Below, piece after piece: positions 32,043 to 40,228 of a stretch of DNA of 43,109 nt; within the stretch, counting starts at the first letter, position 1, and each line of letters opens with the position of its first letter. Made by a program: the position numbers and the translations under genes. Source of the stretch: an uncultured Pseudomonadota bacterium (GTDB lineage: Bacteria; Myxococcota_A; UBA796; UBA9615); assembly GCA_937891735.1 (NCBI GenBank), contig CALAGR010000498.1, forward strand, positions 1-43,109, in the 5' to 3' direction. The notes beneath the pieces are model-generated. The model had not been told where the DNA came from and ran no database searches. It saw only the letters and a list, made by a program, of their open reading frames with translations.

Positions 32043-32801
32043 CTACCTCGTGACCGGCCCGTCGGGGCCGGATCGCAGCAGGAGGTCACCGTCCTGCCGG
32101 TAGGCGAGCAACGCCACTCCGGCGTCATCGATGCGCAGATAGCTGTCGTGGACGAACCAGTCGCCCAGGCAGATCAGCCCGTCGGGCCACCATCCCAGCC
32201 AGTGCCCGTGGCCGAGAACCGTCAACTCCGCCCCGGCAGCGGCCTGCGTCACCGCATAGCTCCGGGCCGCGGCCAGCCAGCGCTCGCTCAGTCCGTCGTA
32301 GCCGTGCTCTCCGCCCTGCACCTGGCGTGAGCGACGCGCCGCGAGGCTGCCCACCGCCCGGGTGATCCGGGAGCCGACCACCGCGGCGCCGACGCGCCCG
32401 GGCAGTCCGCGCAGCAGCTTGCGGAACAACAGGTAGCCGCCGTCCGCATCGTCCACGAGGTCGCCGTGGGCAACGTGAAGCGAACGCCCTCCCACCACCA
32501 TGTCGAGGGGCGCCTCGCTGCTCGCCACCGCCGACGGTCCGGCCAGGGCCCGCCCGATCAGGACGTCGTGGTTGCCTTCCATCCACAGCGCGCTGTTCGC
32601 CTGCTCCAGCATCTCCAGGATCTGTCGCACGTCCCCCGGCACCTCGCCGGGCCGGCCGTACCACCAATCGAACAGATCGCCGACCACCACGACGTTCGCC
32701 CGCTCCTCGATCACCCGAGAGCGCAGGAACGACAGAAACCGCGCCGTGCGTTCAGGCGCCTCCGGGCACAGATGAACGTCGGACACGAAGAGCGTGGTCA
32801 T
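32043..32801 (-). CDS. LpxH-like UDP-2,3-diacylglucosamine hydrolase family phosphoesterase
   Basis: 252-residue calcineurin-like metallophosphoesterase. Motifs in order: FVSDVHL (DxH), VVGDLFDWW, EGNHD, VAHGDLV and GHGHW, followed by ICLGDWF. This pattern is that of LpxH, which cleaves UDP-diacylglucosamine to lipid X in lipid A synthesis. The last histidine motif is GHGH where classical LpxH has GHTH, so orthology is likely but not certain. ATG 32801 overlaps the stop of the upstream membrane gene (ATGA). It converges on RNase E/G with a 9-bp gap. Confidence 0.78.
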   Translation of the reverse strand: MTTLFVSDVHLCPEAPERTARFLSFLRSRVIEERANVVVVGDLFDWWYGRPGEVPGDVRQILEMLEQANSALWMEGNHDVLIGRALAGPSAVASSEAPLDMVVGGRSLHVAHGDLVDDADGGYLLFRKLLRGLPGRVGAAVVGSRITRAVGSLAARRSRQVQGGEHGYDGLSERWLAAARSYAVTQAAAGAELTVLGHGHWLGWWPDGLICLGDWFVHDSYLRIDDAGVALLAYRQDGDLLLRSGPDGPVTR

Positions 32802-33304
32802 CCGTGCGTGAGCAGATAGAGCGTGCGCGCCACCCAGCCCTCGAACTCCTGGACCGGGGGGAGGGTCATCCAGGCCAGCAGGACCACGCAGACGCCGACG
32901 AGCACGCCGTCCACCGTCACCAGGAAGCTCGCGGCGCTCGACCCACGGCGCGCCCGCCGCACCAGGACGGCCATGGCGCATACCGCCGACGCCGTAGCGC
33001 ACCAGAACAGACCCGCGAAGTGCACTGCGTCCCAGTAGTTCTGCCGCTCCGCCGACACGCCGGCCGCGAGGATCGTGATGGCGGCGACGCCCTGCGCGAA
33101 GAGGACCGCTCCGCTCGCCGTCCCCGCCCAGCCCGAATCGCCGCGCAGCAGGATCGCCCCTGCGCAAGAGGCCACCAGGCCCAGCCACGGAACCACCAGC
33201 ACCAGCGCCGGCGGGAAGGCCCGTGGATCCCCGAGCGTGCCGAGCAGGGCAAACGCCCCCACGAGCAAGCCGAGACCGGACAGCGCGAGGCCCGCCCTTC
33301 TCAT
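32798..33304 (-). CDS. Small multi-pass membrane protein, unknown function
   Basis: 168 residues from ATG 33304, which overlaps the stop of the toroid-protein gene (ATGA, 33301-33304). Four or five hydrophobic spans are visible, for example LALSGLGLLVGAFALLG, FPPALVLVVPWLGLVAS and VDGVLVGVCVVLLAWMTL. No conserved domain is recognised. The 4-bp overlaps on both sides tie it to the toroid protein and the LpxH-like enzyme. Confidence 0.7.
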   Translation of the reverse strand: MRRAGLALSGLGLLVGAFALLGTLGDPRAFPPALVLVVPWLGLVASCAGAILLRGDSGWAGTASGAVLFAQGVAAITILAAGVSAERQNYWDAVHFAGLFWCATASAVCAMAVLVRRARRGSSAASFLVTVDGVLVGVCVVLLAWMTLPPVQEFEGWVARTLYLLTHG

Positions 33305-35253
33305 CGGCTCATGGCCTCGCGCAGCCCCGCCGAGCGCTCGGCGGGCGACACGACGGCAGCGATGTCCGGCGTCGAAGGATCCATCACCTGCAGCAGCCCG
33401 AACAGGCCCGAGATGTTGTGCTGAACCACGTCGTTGCCAATCTCGTGGTCGTTGGGCCGTGAACGGAAGCCCCCATGGGCGCGGGCCGGATCCGCCAGGA
33501 ACCAGCTGTTCGCCTCGGTGAACTGGTTGCGCAGCTGCATTCCGAGGTTCCGATCCGCCCAGGTGCGGCACGTGGTGGCGTCCGGCCTGCGCCTCGCTTC
33601 CAGGCGGGCCGCGGCCCCCAGCGCCTCCCCGAACGAACCGGCGTTCGACGACATCGGAAGGGATGACAGCCCCGCGAGATCGCCGCCGACCAGGTCCGGG
33701 GGGGTCACCTCCGGGTCCATGAGCTTGTGCCTCGCGATCACCGCGGCGATGTCGAAGGCGTAGTCGGCGCGGCGATCATCGGGCCGAACGCGGTCCAGTT
33801 CCTCCAGGGCCTGGAGCAGCCAGGCGTCCTGAGGCACGTAGATCCGCAGTCCCAGGGAGACCCACCGCCGATTCACCAGGTAGTCCGCCCCCAACACCGC
33901 GGCGTCGAGCCAGCGTTCCTCGCCGGTGAGCTGGTGCAGCCTGGTGAGGCCGAGGATGGCCTCCCCCGCATAGAAGATGCTCTTCCTGATCGAGCGCTCC
34001 TTACCGTCCCAGTCGTAGAACGAGTCGAAGGACCCGTCTTCGCGCTGCATGCGGAGCAAGTGGCGGGCGAGGCCGAACATCGCGGCGTAGTCGGCCGAGC
34101 CCGGGCGGGCCTTCTCCATCTCCACGTGGGCCAGGAGCCCCAGCCCGGCGCCTCCGAGCTTCGCGCGCTTCCGCTTGCCGCCGTCGAGGATGAACCACTC
34201 GCCAGGATGCGCCTCGTCCTCCTTCATGCGGGCCTGGAAGTAGCCCATCGCCCGCGAGGCCGCTTCGAAGACCCTCTCATCGGGGTGGAGTCGGTAGGAC
34301 TGGAACATGGAATACGTGGTGCCGGCGTGGCGCAGCATGTTGTAGTCGCCGCTGGTCCGGTCCGTGTCGGGGTAGTAGCGGTAGGTGAACTTCCCCCTCC
34401 GATCCGTCTCCCGGGCCAGATACTCGGCGCCATACCGGATCGCGCGTACAACCGCCGCAGCGTCGCTCGCGCCGAGGGGCGTGTTCGCCCGTGCGGTGCC
34501 GCGCGCCGGCCCGGTGCCCCACGCCTCGATCCAGGCCCGGGTGCGAAACGCTGCGTGGGCGGCTCTGGAGGCGCGCTTCTTGGGCCAGCCGCTCTCCACC
34601 GCCGCCTGCCTCGCGGTGCGCGTGATCAGCCGTCGCTTCATCTCCCGCTCCGCGCTCCAGGAGGGCAGGAAGTAGAAGCGCCCGTCGCCGTCCGAGAGTT
34701 CGACGCCATCCAGGCCGGGGTCCAGCGAGACGCCGCTGTAGCCCCCGTCTCGCGCCACCGGACGACGCCCGGGAAGCACGAGGTCGAGCTTGAGGCGGAC
34801 GTCCTCGATCAACTCCCCGGTCCGTCCCGCCGGGGGGAGCGCGTCGAAGAGGGCATCCGCCGCCTCTCCAACCCCACCGGTCCCGAGCCACGCGACGAGC
34901 GGCGCCGCCCCGGGCACATACAGGCTCAGGACCCAGGGCCCGTCTCCCAGGTCGGCGAGAGCCGGCCACTCGGCCCGCAGCTCCTGCGGCGAGGGGCGAG
35001 CCAGACCGTCAGCCCGGTCCTCGAGGACGGAGCGGGTGCTGGCCAGGATCGCGTCCGCTCGCGGATCTGCGGGCGCGTAGAACGGCTCGTCCTGCAGGCC
35101 CTCGATGACGCCTCGATGCACGATCCCCACCAGCCCGTCAGCCAGCCACATCGCCGCGCCGACAACGAGGACCAGCGCCACGAACGGAACGGCGAGCTTC
35201 TGGTTCCAGGTGGGGGAGTGGGACACAGGCACGGAATAGCCGCAGGCCCCCAC
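33301..35253 (-). CDS. Membrane-anchored (alpha/alpha)-toroid carbohydrate-enzyme-like protein
   Basis: 650 residues from GTG 35253 (GTG 35232 or 35226 also possible; none has a clear ribosome binding site). One N-terminal hydrophobic segment (LAVPFVALVLVVGAAMWL) suggests an inner-membrane anchor with a periplasmic body. Residues about 260-640 consist of repeated helix pairs with motifs such as YNMLRHAGTTYSMFQSY, YFQARMKEDE, LLRMQREDGSF and AILGLTRLHQLTG. This is typical of six-hairpin toroid enzymes (glycoside hydrolases, uronyl epimerases, squalene-cyclase-like folds). I cannot assign a reaction. The neighbours (LpxH-like enzyme, ABC exporter) point to envelope glycan or lipid work. Confidence 0.6.
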   Translation of the reverse strand: MGACGYSVPVSHSPTWNQKLAVPFVALVLVVGAAMWLADGLVGIVHRGVIEGLQDEPFYAPADPRADAILASTRSVLEDRADGLARPSPQELRAEWPALADLGDGPWVLSLYVPGAAPLVAWLGTGGVGEAADALFDALPPAGRTGELIEDVRLKLDLVLPGRRPVARDGGYSGVSLDPGLDGVELSDGDGRFYFLPSWSAEREMKRRLITRTARQAAVESGWPKKRASRAAHAAFRTRAWIEAWGTGPARGTARANTPLGASDAAAVVRAIRYGAEYLARETDRRGKFTYRYYPDTDRTSGDYNMLRHAGTTYSMFQSYRLHPDERVFEAASRAMGYFQARMKEDEAHPGEWFILDGGKRKRAKLGGAGLGLLAHVEMEKARPGSADYAAMFGLARHLLRMQREDGSFDSFYDWDGKERSIRKSIFYAGEAILGLTRLHQLTGEERWLDAAVLGADYLVNRRWVSLGLRIYVPQDAWLLQALEELDRVRPDDRRADYAFDIAAVIARHKLMDPEVTPPDLVGGDLAGLSSLPMSSNAGSFGEALGAAARLEARRRPDATTCRTWADRNLGMQLRNQFTEANSWFLADPARAHGGFRSRPNDHEIGNDVVQHNISGLFGLLQVMDPSTPDIAAVVSPAERSAGLREAMSR

Positions 35254-35262
35254 CGACGCAAG

Positions 35263-37038
35263 TCACGCCGCAGACGGCCCGGCGTAGTAGTTCTCATACA
35301 GGGTGCGATAGAGCCCACCGGCGGCCATCAGCTCCGCGTGGCTGCCCTGCTCGGCGACCCGCCCGTTCTGCATCACGACGATGCGATCCACCTCCTGGAT
35401 CGTCGAGAGCCGGTGGGCCACCACGATGGCGGTGCGGCCGGCCATCGCGGTGGAGACCGCCGCCTGTACGCGCTCTTCGCTGAACGTGTCCACGTTCGAG
35501 GTGGCCTCATCCAGGACGAGGATCGCGGGGTCGTAGACCAGCATCCGCGCGAACGCCAGCAGCTGCCGCTCCCCGGCGGACAGGTTCCGGCCCCCCTCGG
35601 CGAGGTCGGCATCCAGCCCCCCCAAGCGAGCCACGATGGCGCTCGCGCCGACTCGCTCGAGGGCCCGGTTCAGCGTGTCATCCGACAGGGTGTCGTCCCC
35701 CAGGGACAGGTTCTCCCGAACCGTGCCCATGAACAGGATGACCTCCTGCAACACCACGCCCACCGCGCGGCGCAGCGTCTTCGGATCCAGCTCGCGCACG
35801 TCGATCCCGTCCACCCGCACGGCGCCCGCTCCGACGTCGTAGGTGCGGTTGATCAAGCGCAGCGCCGTGGACTTGCCCGCGCCGGTGACCCCCAGGAGCG
35901 CGACCTTCTCGCCTGCCCGCACGTCCAGATCGACCCCCCGAAGCACCGGCTCGTCGTCCAGGTAGCTGAAGTGCACGGCGTCGAAGGTCACCCGCCCCTC
36001 GAAGCGCCCCGGCCGACGCGGCTCCGCGAGGACCGGCACCCGCTCGGTCTCATCGAGCACGCCGAACACGCGCTCCGCGGACGCCAGCCCCGACTGCATC
36101 GTCGCGATCTTCTGGGACATGTCGCGGATCGGCTCGAAGAAGCGACGCACGTAGTCCAGGAAGGCCACCAGCGCCCCGAACGTCAGGGCCCCATCGATGA
36201 TCGGCGAGGCCGCCCACCAGATCAGCAGCGCCGCGATCAGGTGGCCCATCATGTCCACGAAGGCGAACAACGCCGCGTCGAGCTTGATCGACCGCAGGTG
36301 GGTGGTCATCAACTCCCAGGAGCGGGTCTTGAACTCGTTCATGGCCCGGTCCTCACGGGCGAAGAGCTGGATCACGCGAATGCCGGCGATCCGCTCCTGG
36401 AGCCAGGCGTTCAGCACCGCCACGCGGGACCGGATCTCCCGGTACGCACCCCGCAGCGCCACCTGGAACCACCGCGACACCAGGAACAACACCGGCAGCG
36501 CCGCGAAGGTCACCAGCGCGAGCCGCACGTTGAGCAACAGCAGGGCCACGCAGATCCCCGCCAGCAGCAGCAGATCCGCGAACAGCGTCAGGAAGCCGGC
36601 CGCGAACATCTCGCCGATCCCCTCGACATCGTTCGTGCAGCGGGTCAGCAGGCGTCCGGCGGGGTTTCGCTTGAAGTAGCTGTCGTGCAGCGTCAGCAGG
36701 TGCCCGTGCACCGCGGTCCTGAGCTCGTGAACGATGCCCTGCCCGGCGATGTGCATCGCGAAGCTCTGGATGAACTGCAGGCCGTACTGGAGCACGAGCA
36801 CCACGAGGAGCGCGACCGCGATGGGTCCCAGGCCCGATGCGTCCTTCGCCTTGATCGGTCCGTCGATGGCGCTCTTGATCAACCACGGCGGCACGAGCTG
36901 CGCCGCGGCCGTCAGCGGCAGGAGGACCAGCGACAGGCTCAGGGGCTTCCAGTGCATCAGCGCATATGGAGCGATGCGGCGAAGCAGCCCCACGTCCAGA
37001 ACACGAGCAGGCTTGGGCTCGGGGGCGGCGGGCGCCAT
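35263..37038 (-). CDS. ABC exporter half-transporter, catalytic subunit of a heterodimer
   Basis: 591 residues. An N-terminal six-helix membrane domain of the ABC type I exporter fold (from HWKPLSLSLVLLPL to about residue 320) is followed by an ATPase domain: Walker A GVTGAGKST, signature LSAGERQLLAFAR, Walker B ILVLDEATSNVD with the catalytic Glu, and switch AHRLS. ATG 37038 overlaps the stop of the partner gene by one base (TGATG). The frame is open much further upstream, but that is a shadow of the partner gene. It resembles the MdlB/TM288/BmrD subunit and pairs with the next gene. Substrate may be a lipid or drug. Confidence 0.9.
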   Translation of the reverse strand: MAPAAPEPKPARVLDVGLLRRIAPYALMHWKPLSLSLVLLPLTAAAQLVPPWLIKSAIDGPIKAKDASGLGPIAVALLVVLVLQYGLQFIQSFAMHIAGQGIVHELRTAVHGHLLTLHDSYFKRNPAGRLLTRCTNDVEGIGEMFAAGFLTLFADLLLLAGICVALLLLNVRLALVTFAALPVLFLVSRWFQVALRGAYREIRSRVAVLNAWLQERIAGIRVIQLFAREDRAMNEFKTRSWELMTTHLRSIKLDAALFAFVDMMGHLIAALLIWWAASPIIDGALTFGALVAFLDYVRRFFEPIRDMSQKIATMQSGLASAERVFGVLDETERVPVLAEPRRPGRFEGRVTFDAVHFSYLDDEPVLRGVDLDVRAGEKVALLGVTGAGKSTALRLINRTYDVGAGAVRVDGIDVRELDPKTLRRAVGVVLQEVILFMGTVRENLSLGDDTLSDDTLNRALERVGASAIVARLGGLDADLAEGGRNLSAGERQLLAFARMLVYDPAILVLDEATSNVDTFSEERVQAAVSTAMAGRTAIVVAHRLSTIQEVDRIVVMQNGRVAEQGSHAELMAAGGLYRTLYENYYAGPSAA

Positions 37039-38849
37039 CAGGCTACCTCCCCCGGATGGCCGGAGAGGTCGCGGTCCAGCCGCTGGCGCCGGTAGAGCGC
37101 TGCGTACCAGCCGCCCGCCTTCATGAGCTCGCCGTGGGTGCCGCTCTCGGTGATGCGGCCCTCCCGGAGCACAAAGACGCGGTCGACGCCCTCGAAGCCC
37201 AGCAGCCGGTGGGTCACGAAGATCGCCGTCGACTCGCCGGTCACGGTGCGCAGTCCCGCGATGATCTGCTGTTCCGTGGCTGCATCCACGGAGGAGAGGC
37301 AGTCGTCGAACACCCACAGGCACGGGTTGAGGACCGCCGCCCGCGCGATGGTCATCCGCTGGCGCTGACCGCCAGACAGGGTCACCCCCCGCTCGCCGAC
37401 CATCGTGTCCCACGCCTGTGGGAACCGCGCCACGTCTGAGGTGAGCGCGGCCAGTCGGGCGGCCTCCTCCACAGCGCGCTGCTCGGGCTGGTCCAACCCG
37501 AAGCCGATGTTGTCCGCGATGCTCATCGAGAACAGGAAGGGCTCCTGCGGGACGAAGGCGATGTGCCGGCGCAGCACCTCCAGGGGGTAGTCGCGCACGT
37601 CGCGCCCATCGAGGAAGACCGCTCCGCCGGGAAGCTCCGACAGGCGCGGGAGCAGCGACACCAGGGTGGACTTGCCCGCGCCGCTGGGTCCGACCAGCAG
37701 CACGTGTTCGCCGGGTCGGATGTTGAACGAGACGTCGTGCAGCACCTCGACCGTGCCGCCGGCCCCGTCGGGCCACGCGAAGTCGAGCCCCTCCACGGAC
37801 ACCGCCCCGTGCAGCGAGGAGACGTCGACAGGGGCTGGGTCCACGGGCTCCGTGACCTCGGGCGTGGTCCCGAGGATCTCCCCCAGCCGATCTGCGGCCG
37901 CTCGGCCTCGCTGCCACAGCGACACCATCCAACCCAGCGCGACGGTCGGCCACATCAGCATCGCGAGGTAGCCCATCACGGCCACGAAGTCGCCCAGGGT
38001 CAGCGTGCCGGAGATCACCCCGCGGCCACCGAAGTACACGATGGCCAGGGTGCCGAGTCCCCCCATGCCCGCGAGGATGGGGAGCAGCACCGAGCGCAGC
38101 AGCAGCCACCTCAGATAGGACTGGCGGTACGCGTCGGAGGCCTCCGTGAAGCGCTCCTGCCGCGCGGCCTCGCGGGTGTAGGCCTGGAGCACCTGGATGC
38201 CCGTAATGGACTCGTTCGCCAGCGCGGAGAGCCGCGAGAGCTGCTCCTGGGTCTCGTACGAGCGGGCGTAGATCTGCCGGCCCACGATGCGCGTCGAGAT
38301 GTAGACCAGCACCAGCGGGGCGAGGGCCATCGCGGTCAACGTCGGCGAGATGAGGATCATCGGCGTCACCGCGGTCAGGTAGACGATCGCGGTGTTGGCG
38401 ATGTTGAGCACGCCGGGCCCCCCCAGGAGCCGCAGCGCGGTGATGTCGTTGGTCAACCGCGAGACGAGGTCGCCCACGGGCATGCGGCCGAAGAAGCTCG
38501 GGGAGAGCCGCTGCAGGTGGCCGTACAGCTCGTTGCGGGCCTCGTACTCGACCAGCCGGCCTCCGTTGAAGATGAAGATCCGCGACACGACGCGGAAGCC
38601 CGCCATCAGCACCGCGAGGCCCACCATCCCCAGGGCGAACAGCGAGATCGATCGCACCTCGCCACCCACCGCGCCCAGATCCTCGGCCGTCTGGAGGACG
38701 TCGAAGATCCGCTTCGTGAGGTACGGGATCCCGGCGGTGCAGATGTTGGTCAGGAGGAGCGCCAGCACCCCAAGGGCGTAGTCCCGCCACTGGGCACGCA
38801 GATAGCCGAGCAGGCGTGTGCTTCCATGGGGATCAGGCGCTTTGTGCAT
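37038..38849 (-). CDS. ABC exporter half-transporter, degenerate-site subunit of a heterodimer
   Basis: 603 residues with the same fold: six-helix membrane domain, then Walker A GPSGAGKST, signature LSGGQRQRM and Walker B LWVFDDCLSSVD. The residue after the Walker B Asp is Asp, not the catalytic Glu (codon 37304-37302). This is the hallmark of the inactive-site subunit in heterodimeric exporters such as TM287/288 or BmrCD. The downstream gene supplies the intact Glu. ATG 38849 lies 11 nt after a TATAGC box on the minus strand, with no clear Shine-Dalgarno. Confidence 0.9.
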   Translation of the reverse strand: MHKAPDPHGSTRLLGYLRAQWRDYALGVLALLLTNICTAGIPYLTKRIFDVLQTAEDLGAVGGEVRSISLFALGMVGLAVLMAGFRVVSRIFIFNGGRLVEYEARNELYGHLQRLSPSFFGRMPVGDLVSRLTNDITALRLLGGPGVLNIANTAIVYLTAVTPMILISPTLTAMALAPLVLVYISTRIVGRQIYARSYETQEQLSRLSALANESITGIQVLQAYTREAARQERFTEASDAYRQSYLRWLLLRSVLLPILAGMGGLGTLAIVYFGGRGVISGTLTLGDFVAVMGYLAMLMWPTVALGWMVSLWQRGRAAADRLGEILGTTPEVTEPVDPAPVDVSSLHGAVSVEGLDFAWPDGAGGTVEVLHDVSFNIRPGEHVLLVGPSGAGKSTLVSLLPRLSELPGGAVFLDGRDVRDYPLEVLRRHIAFVPQEPFLFSMSIADNIGFGLDQPEQRAVEEAARLAALTSDVARFPQAWDTMVGERGVTLSGGQRQRMTIARAAVLNPCLWVFDDCLSSVDAATEQQIIAGLRTVTGESTAIFVTHRLLGFEGVDRVFVLREGRITESGTHGELMKAGGWYAALYRRQRLDRDLSGHPGEVA

Positions 38850-38892
38850 CCGCGTCGGAAGCTATAGCACCCGTCTGTATACTCCGCGGACC
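38850..38892. promoter_or_regulatory. 43-bp divergent promoter region, ABC exporter / rarA
   Basis: The whole gap between two divergent start codons. On the + strand TATACT (38878-38883) lies nine bases before the rarA ATG. On the minus strand TATAGC (38866-38861) lies 11 bases before the ABC ATG. Neither gene has a Shine-Dalgarno, so both messages could be leaderless or nearly so. The two -10 boxes are 11 bp apart, so the polymerases would compete. Confidence 0.45.
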
Positions 38893-40227
38893 ATGGAACG
38901 GGACACGCTGCCCCAGTTGTTCGCGGTTCCGCTCGCCGAGCGAATGCGCCCCCGGCAGCTCGACGACGTCATCGGGCAGGACCACCTGCTCGGGCCTGGC
39001 CAGGCGCTGCGCCGCGCCATCGAGGCGGATCGCATTCCCTCGATGATCCTCTGGGGACCCCCGGGGTGCGGAAAAACCACCCTCGCCCGGATCCTCGCAT
39101 CGACGACCTCGGCGACGTTCGAGCCGTTCTCGGCGGTGCTCGGGGGCGTCAAGCAGCTCCGGGAGAGCATCGAGCGGGCGAACCTGCGCCGCCGCAGCGA
39201 ACCCCTCGCCCGCACCTTGCTGTTCGTCGACGAGATCCATCGGTTCAACAAGACCCAGCAGGACGCGTTCCTGCCCCACGTGGAGTCGGGCCTCGTCACC
39301 CTCGTGGGCGCGACCACCGAGAACCCGTCCTTTCAGGTCAACGGCGCGCTGCTGAGCCGATGCGCCCTGCACGTGCTCCGGCCGCTGCCCATCCCATCCC
39401 TGGTGGCCCTGCTGCAGCGGGCGCTCACGGACGCCGACAACGGCATCGGCACCCTCGACCTCACGATCTCCGAGCCAGCCCTGGAGCGGCTCGTCACGAT
39501 GTCCGGGGGCGATGCACGCAGGAGCCTGGGGGCGCTGGAGCGGGTCGCGCTGCACTTTCGCCAGCGGCCGATGGGATCGGCGCCCCTGGAGATCGAGGAC
39601 CTCGCGGCGGCTCTGGGCGAGGCCTCGCTCCTGTACGACCGGAGCGGCGAGGAGCACTACAACGTCGTGTCGGCGTTCATCAAGTCGATGCGGGGCAGCG
39701 ACCCGGACGGGGCGCTGTACTGGCTCGCCCGCATGGTGGAGGCCGGCGAGGATCCGCTGTTCGTGGCGCGGCGCCTCGTCATCTTCGCCTCCGAGGACGT
39801 GGGAAACGCAGACCCGCGGGCCATCCAGATCGCGCTCGGCTGCAAGGACGCGGTGCACTTCCTGGGCCTGCCGGAGGCGAAGTTCCCCCTGGCGCAGGCC
39901 ACCGTGTACCTGGCCACGGCGCCGAAGTCGGATTCAGCCAAGGGCTACTTCGACGCGGCGGAGGCGGTGCGCAAGCACGGCGCGCTTCCGGTCCCGCTGC
40001 ACCTGCGGAACGCGGCGACTCCGCTGATGAAGCAGCTGGACTACGGGAAGGGCTACAAGAACCCCCACCGGTACGCCGGGGACTTCGTGGCCGAGGACTA
40101 TCTGCCCGAGGCGATCCGGAACGAGCGGTTCTATCGACCGAGCGGGCAGGGCTACGAGCGGATGATCGCTGAGCGCCTCGAGATCTGGGGCGCGCGCAAG
40201 GCCGCGGACGACCGCCGGAAGAAGTGA
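38893..40227 (+). CDS. rarA: Replication-associated recombination protein RarA (MgsA)
   Basis: 444-residue AAA+ ATPase related to the clamp-loader family, acting at stalled replication forks. RMRPRQLDDVIGQDHLLG near residue 20, Walker A GPPGCGKTT, Walker B LLFVDEIHRFNKTQQD, sensor GATTENPSFQVNGALLSRC, arginine-finger region and the C-terminal tetramerisation part (LARMVEAGEDPLFVARRLVIFASEDVGNADP) are intact. ATG 38893 is chosen because the family starts there. The stop lies one base from the stop of the convergent VWA lipoprotein gene. Confidence 0.95.
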   Translation: MERDTLPQLFAVPLAERMRPRQLDDVIGQDHLLGPGQALRRAIEADRIPSMILWGPPGCGKTTLARILASTTSATFEPFSAVLGGVKQLRESIERANLRRRSEPLARTLLFVDEIHRFNKTQQDAFLPHVESGLVTLVGATTENPSFQVNGALLSRCALHVLRPLPIPSLVALLQRALTDADNGIGTLDLTISEPALERLVTMSGGDARRSLGALERVALHFRQRPMGSAPLEIEDLAAALGEASLLYDRSGEEHYNVVSAFIKSMRGSDPDGALYWLARMVEAGEDPLFVARRLVIFASEDVGNADPRAIQIALGCKDAVHFLGLPEAKFPLAQATVYLATAPKSDSAKGYFDAAEAVRKHGALPVPLHLRNAATPLMKQLDYGKGYKNPHRYAGDFVAEDYLPEAIRNERFYRPSGQGYERMIAERLEIWGARKAADDRRKK

Positions 40228-40228
40228 C

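Noticed and set aside
35263..38790. A single 1175-residue minus-strand frame across both ABC genes.
   Set aside because: Only the part from 37038 down reads as an ABC transporter. The upstream part is an out-of-frame shadow of the partner ABC gene.
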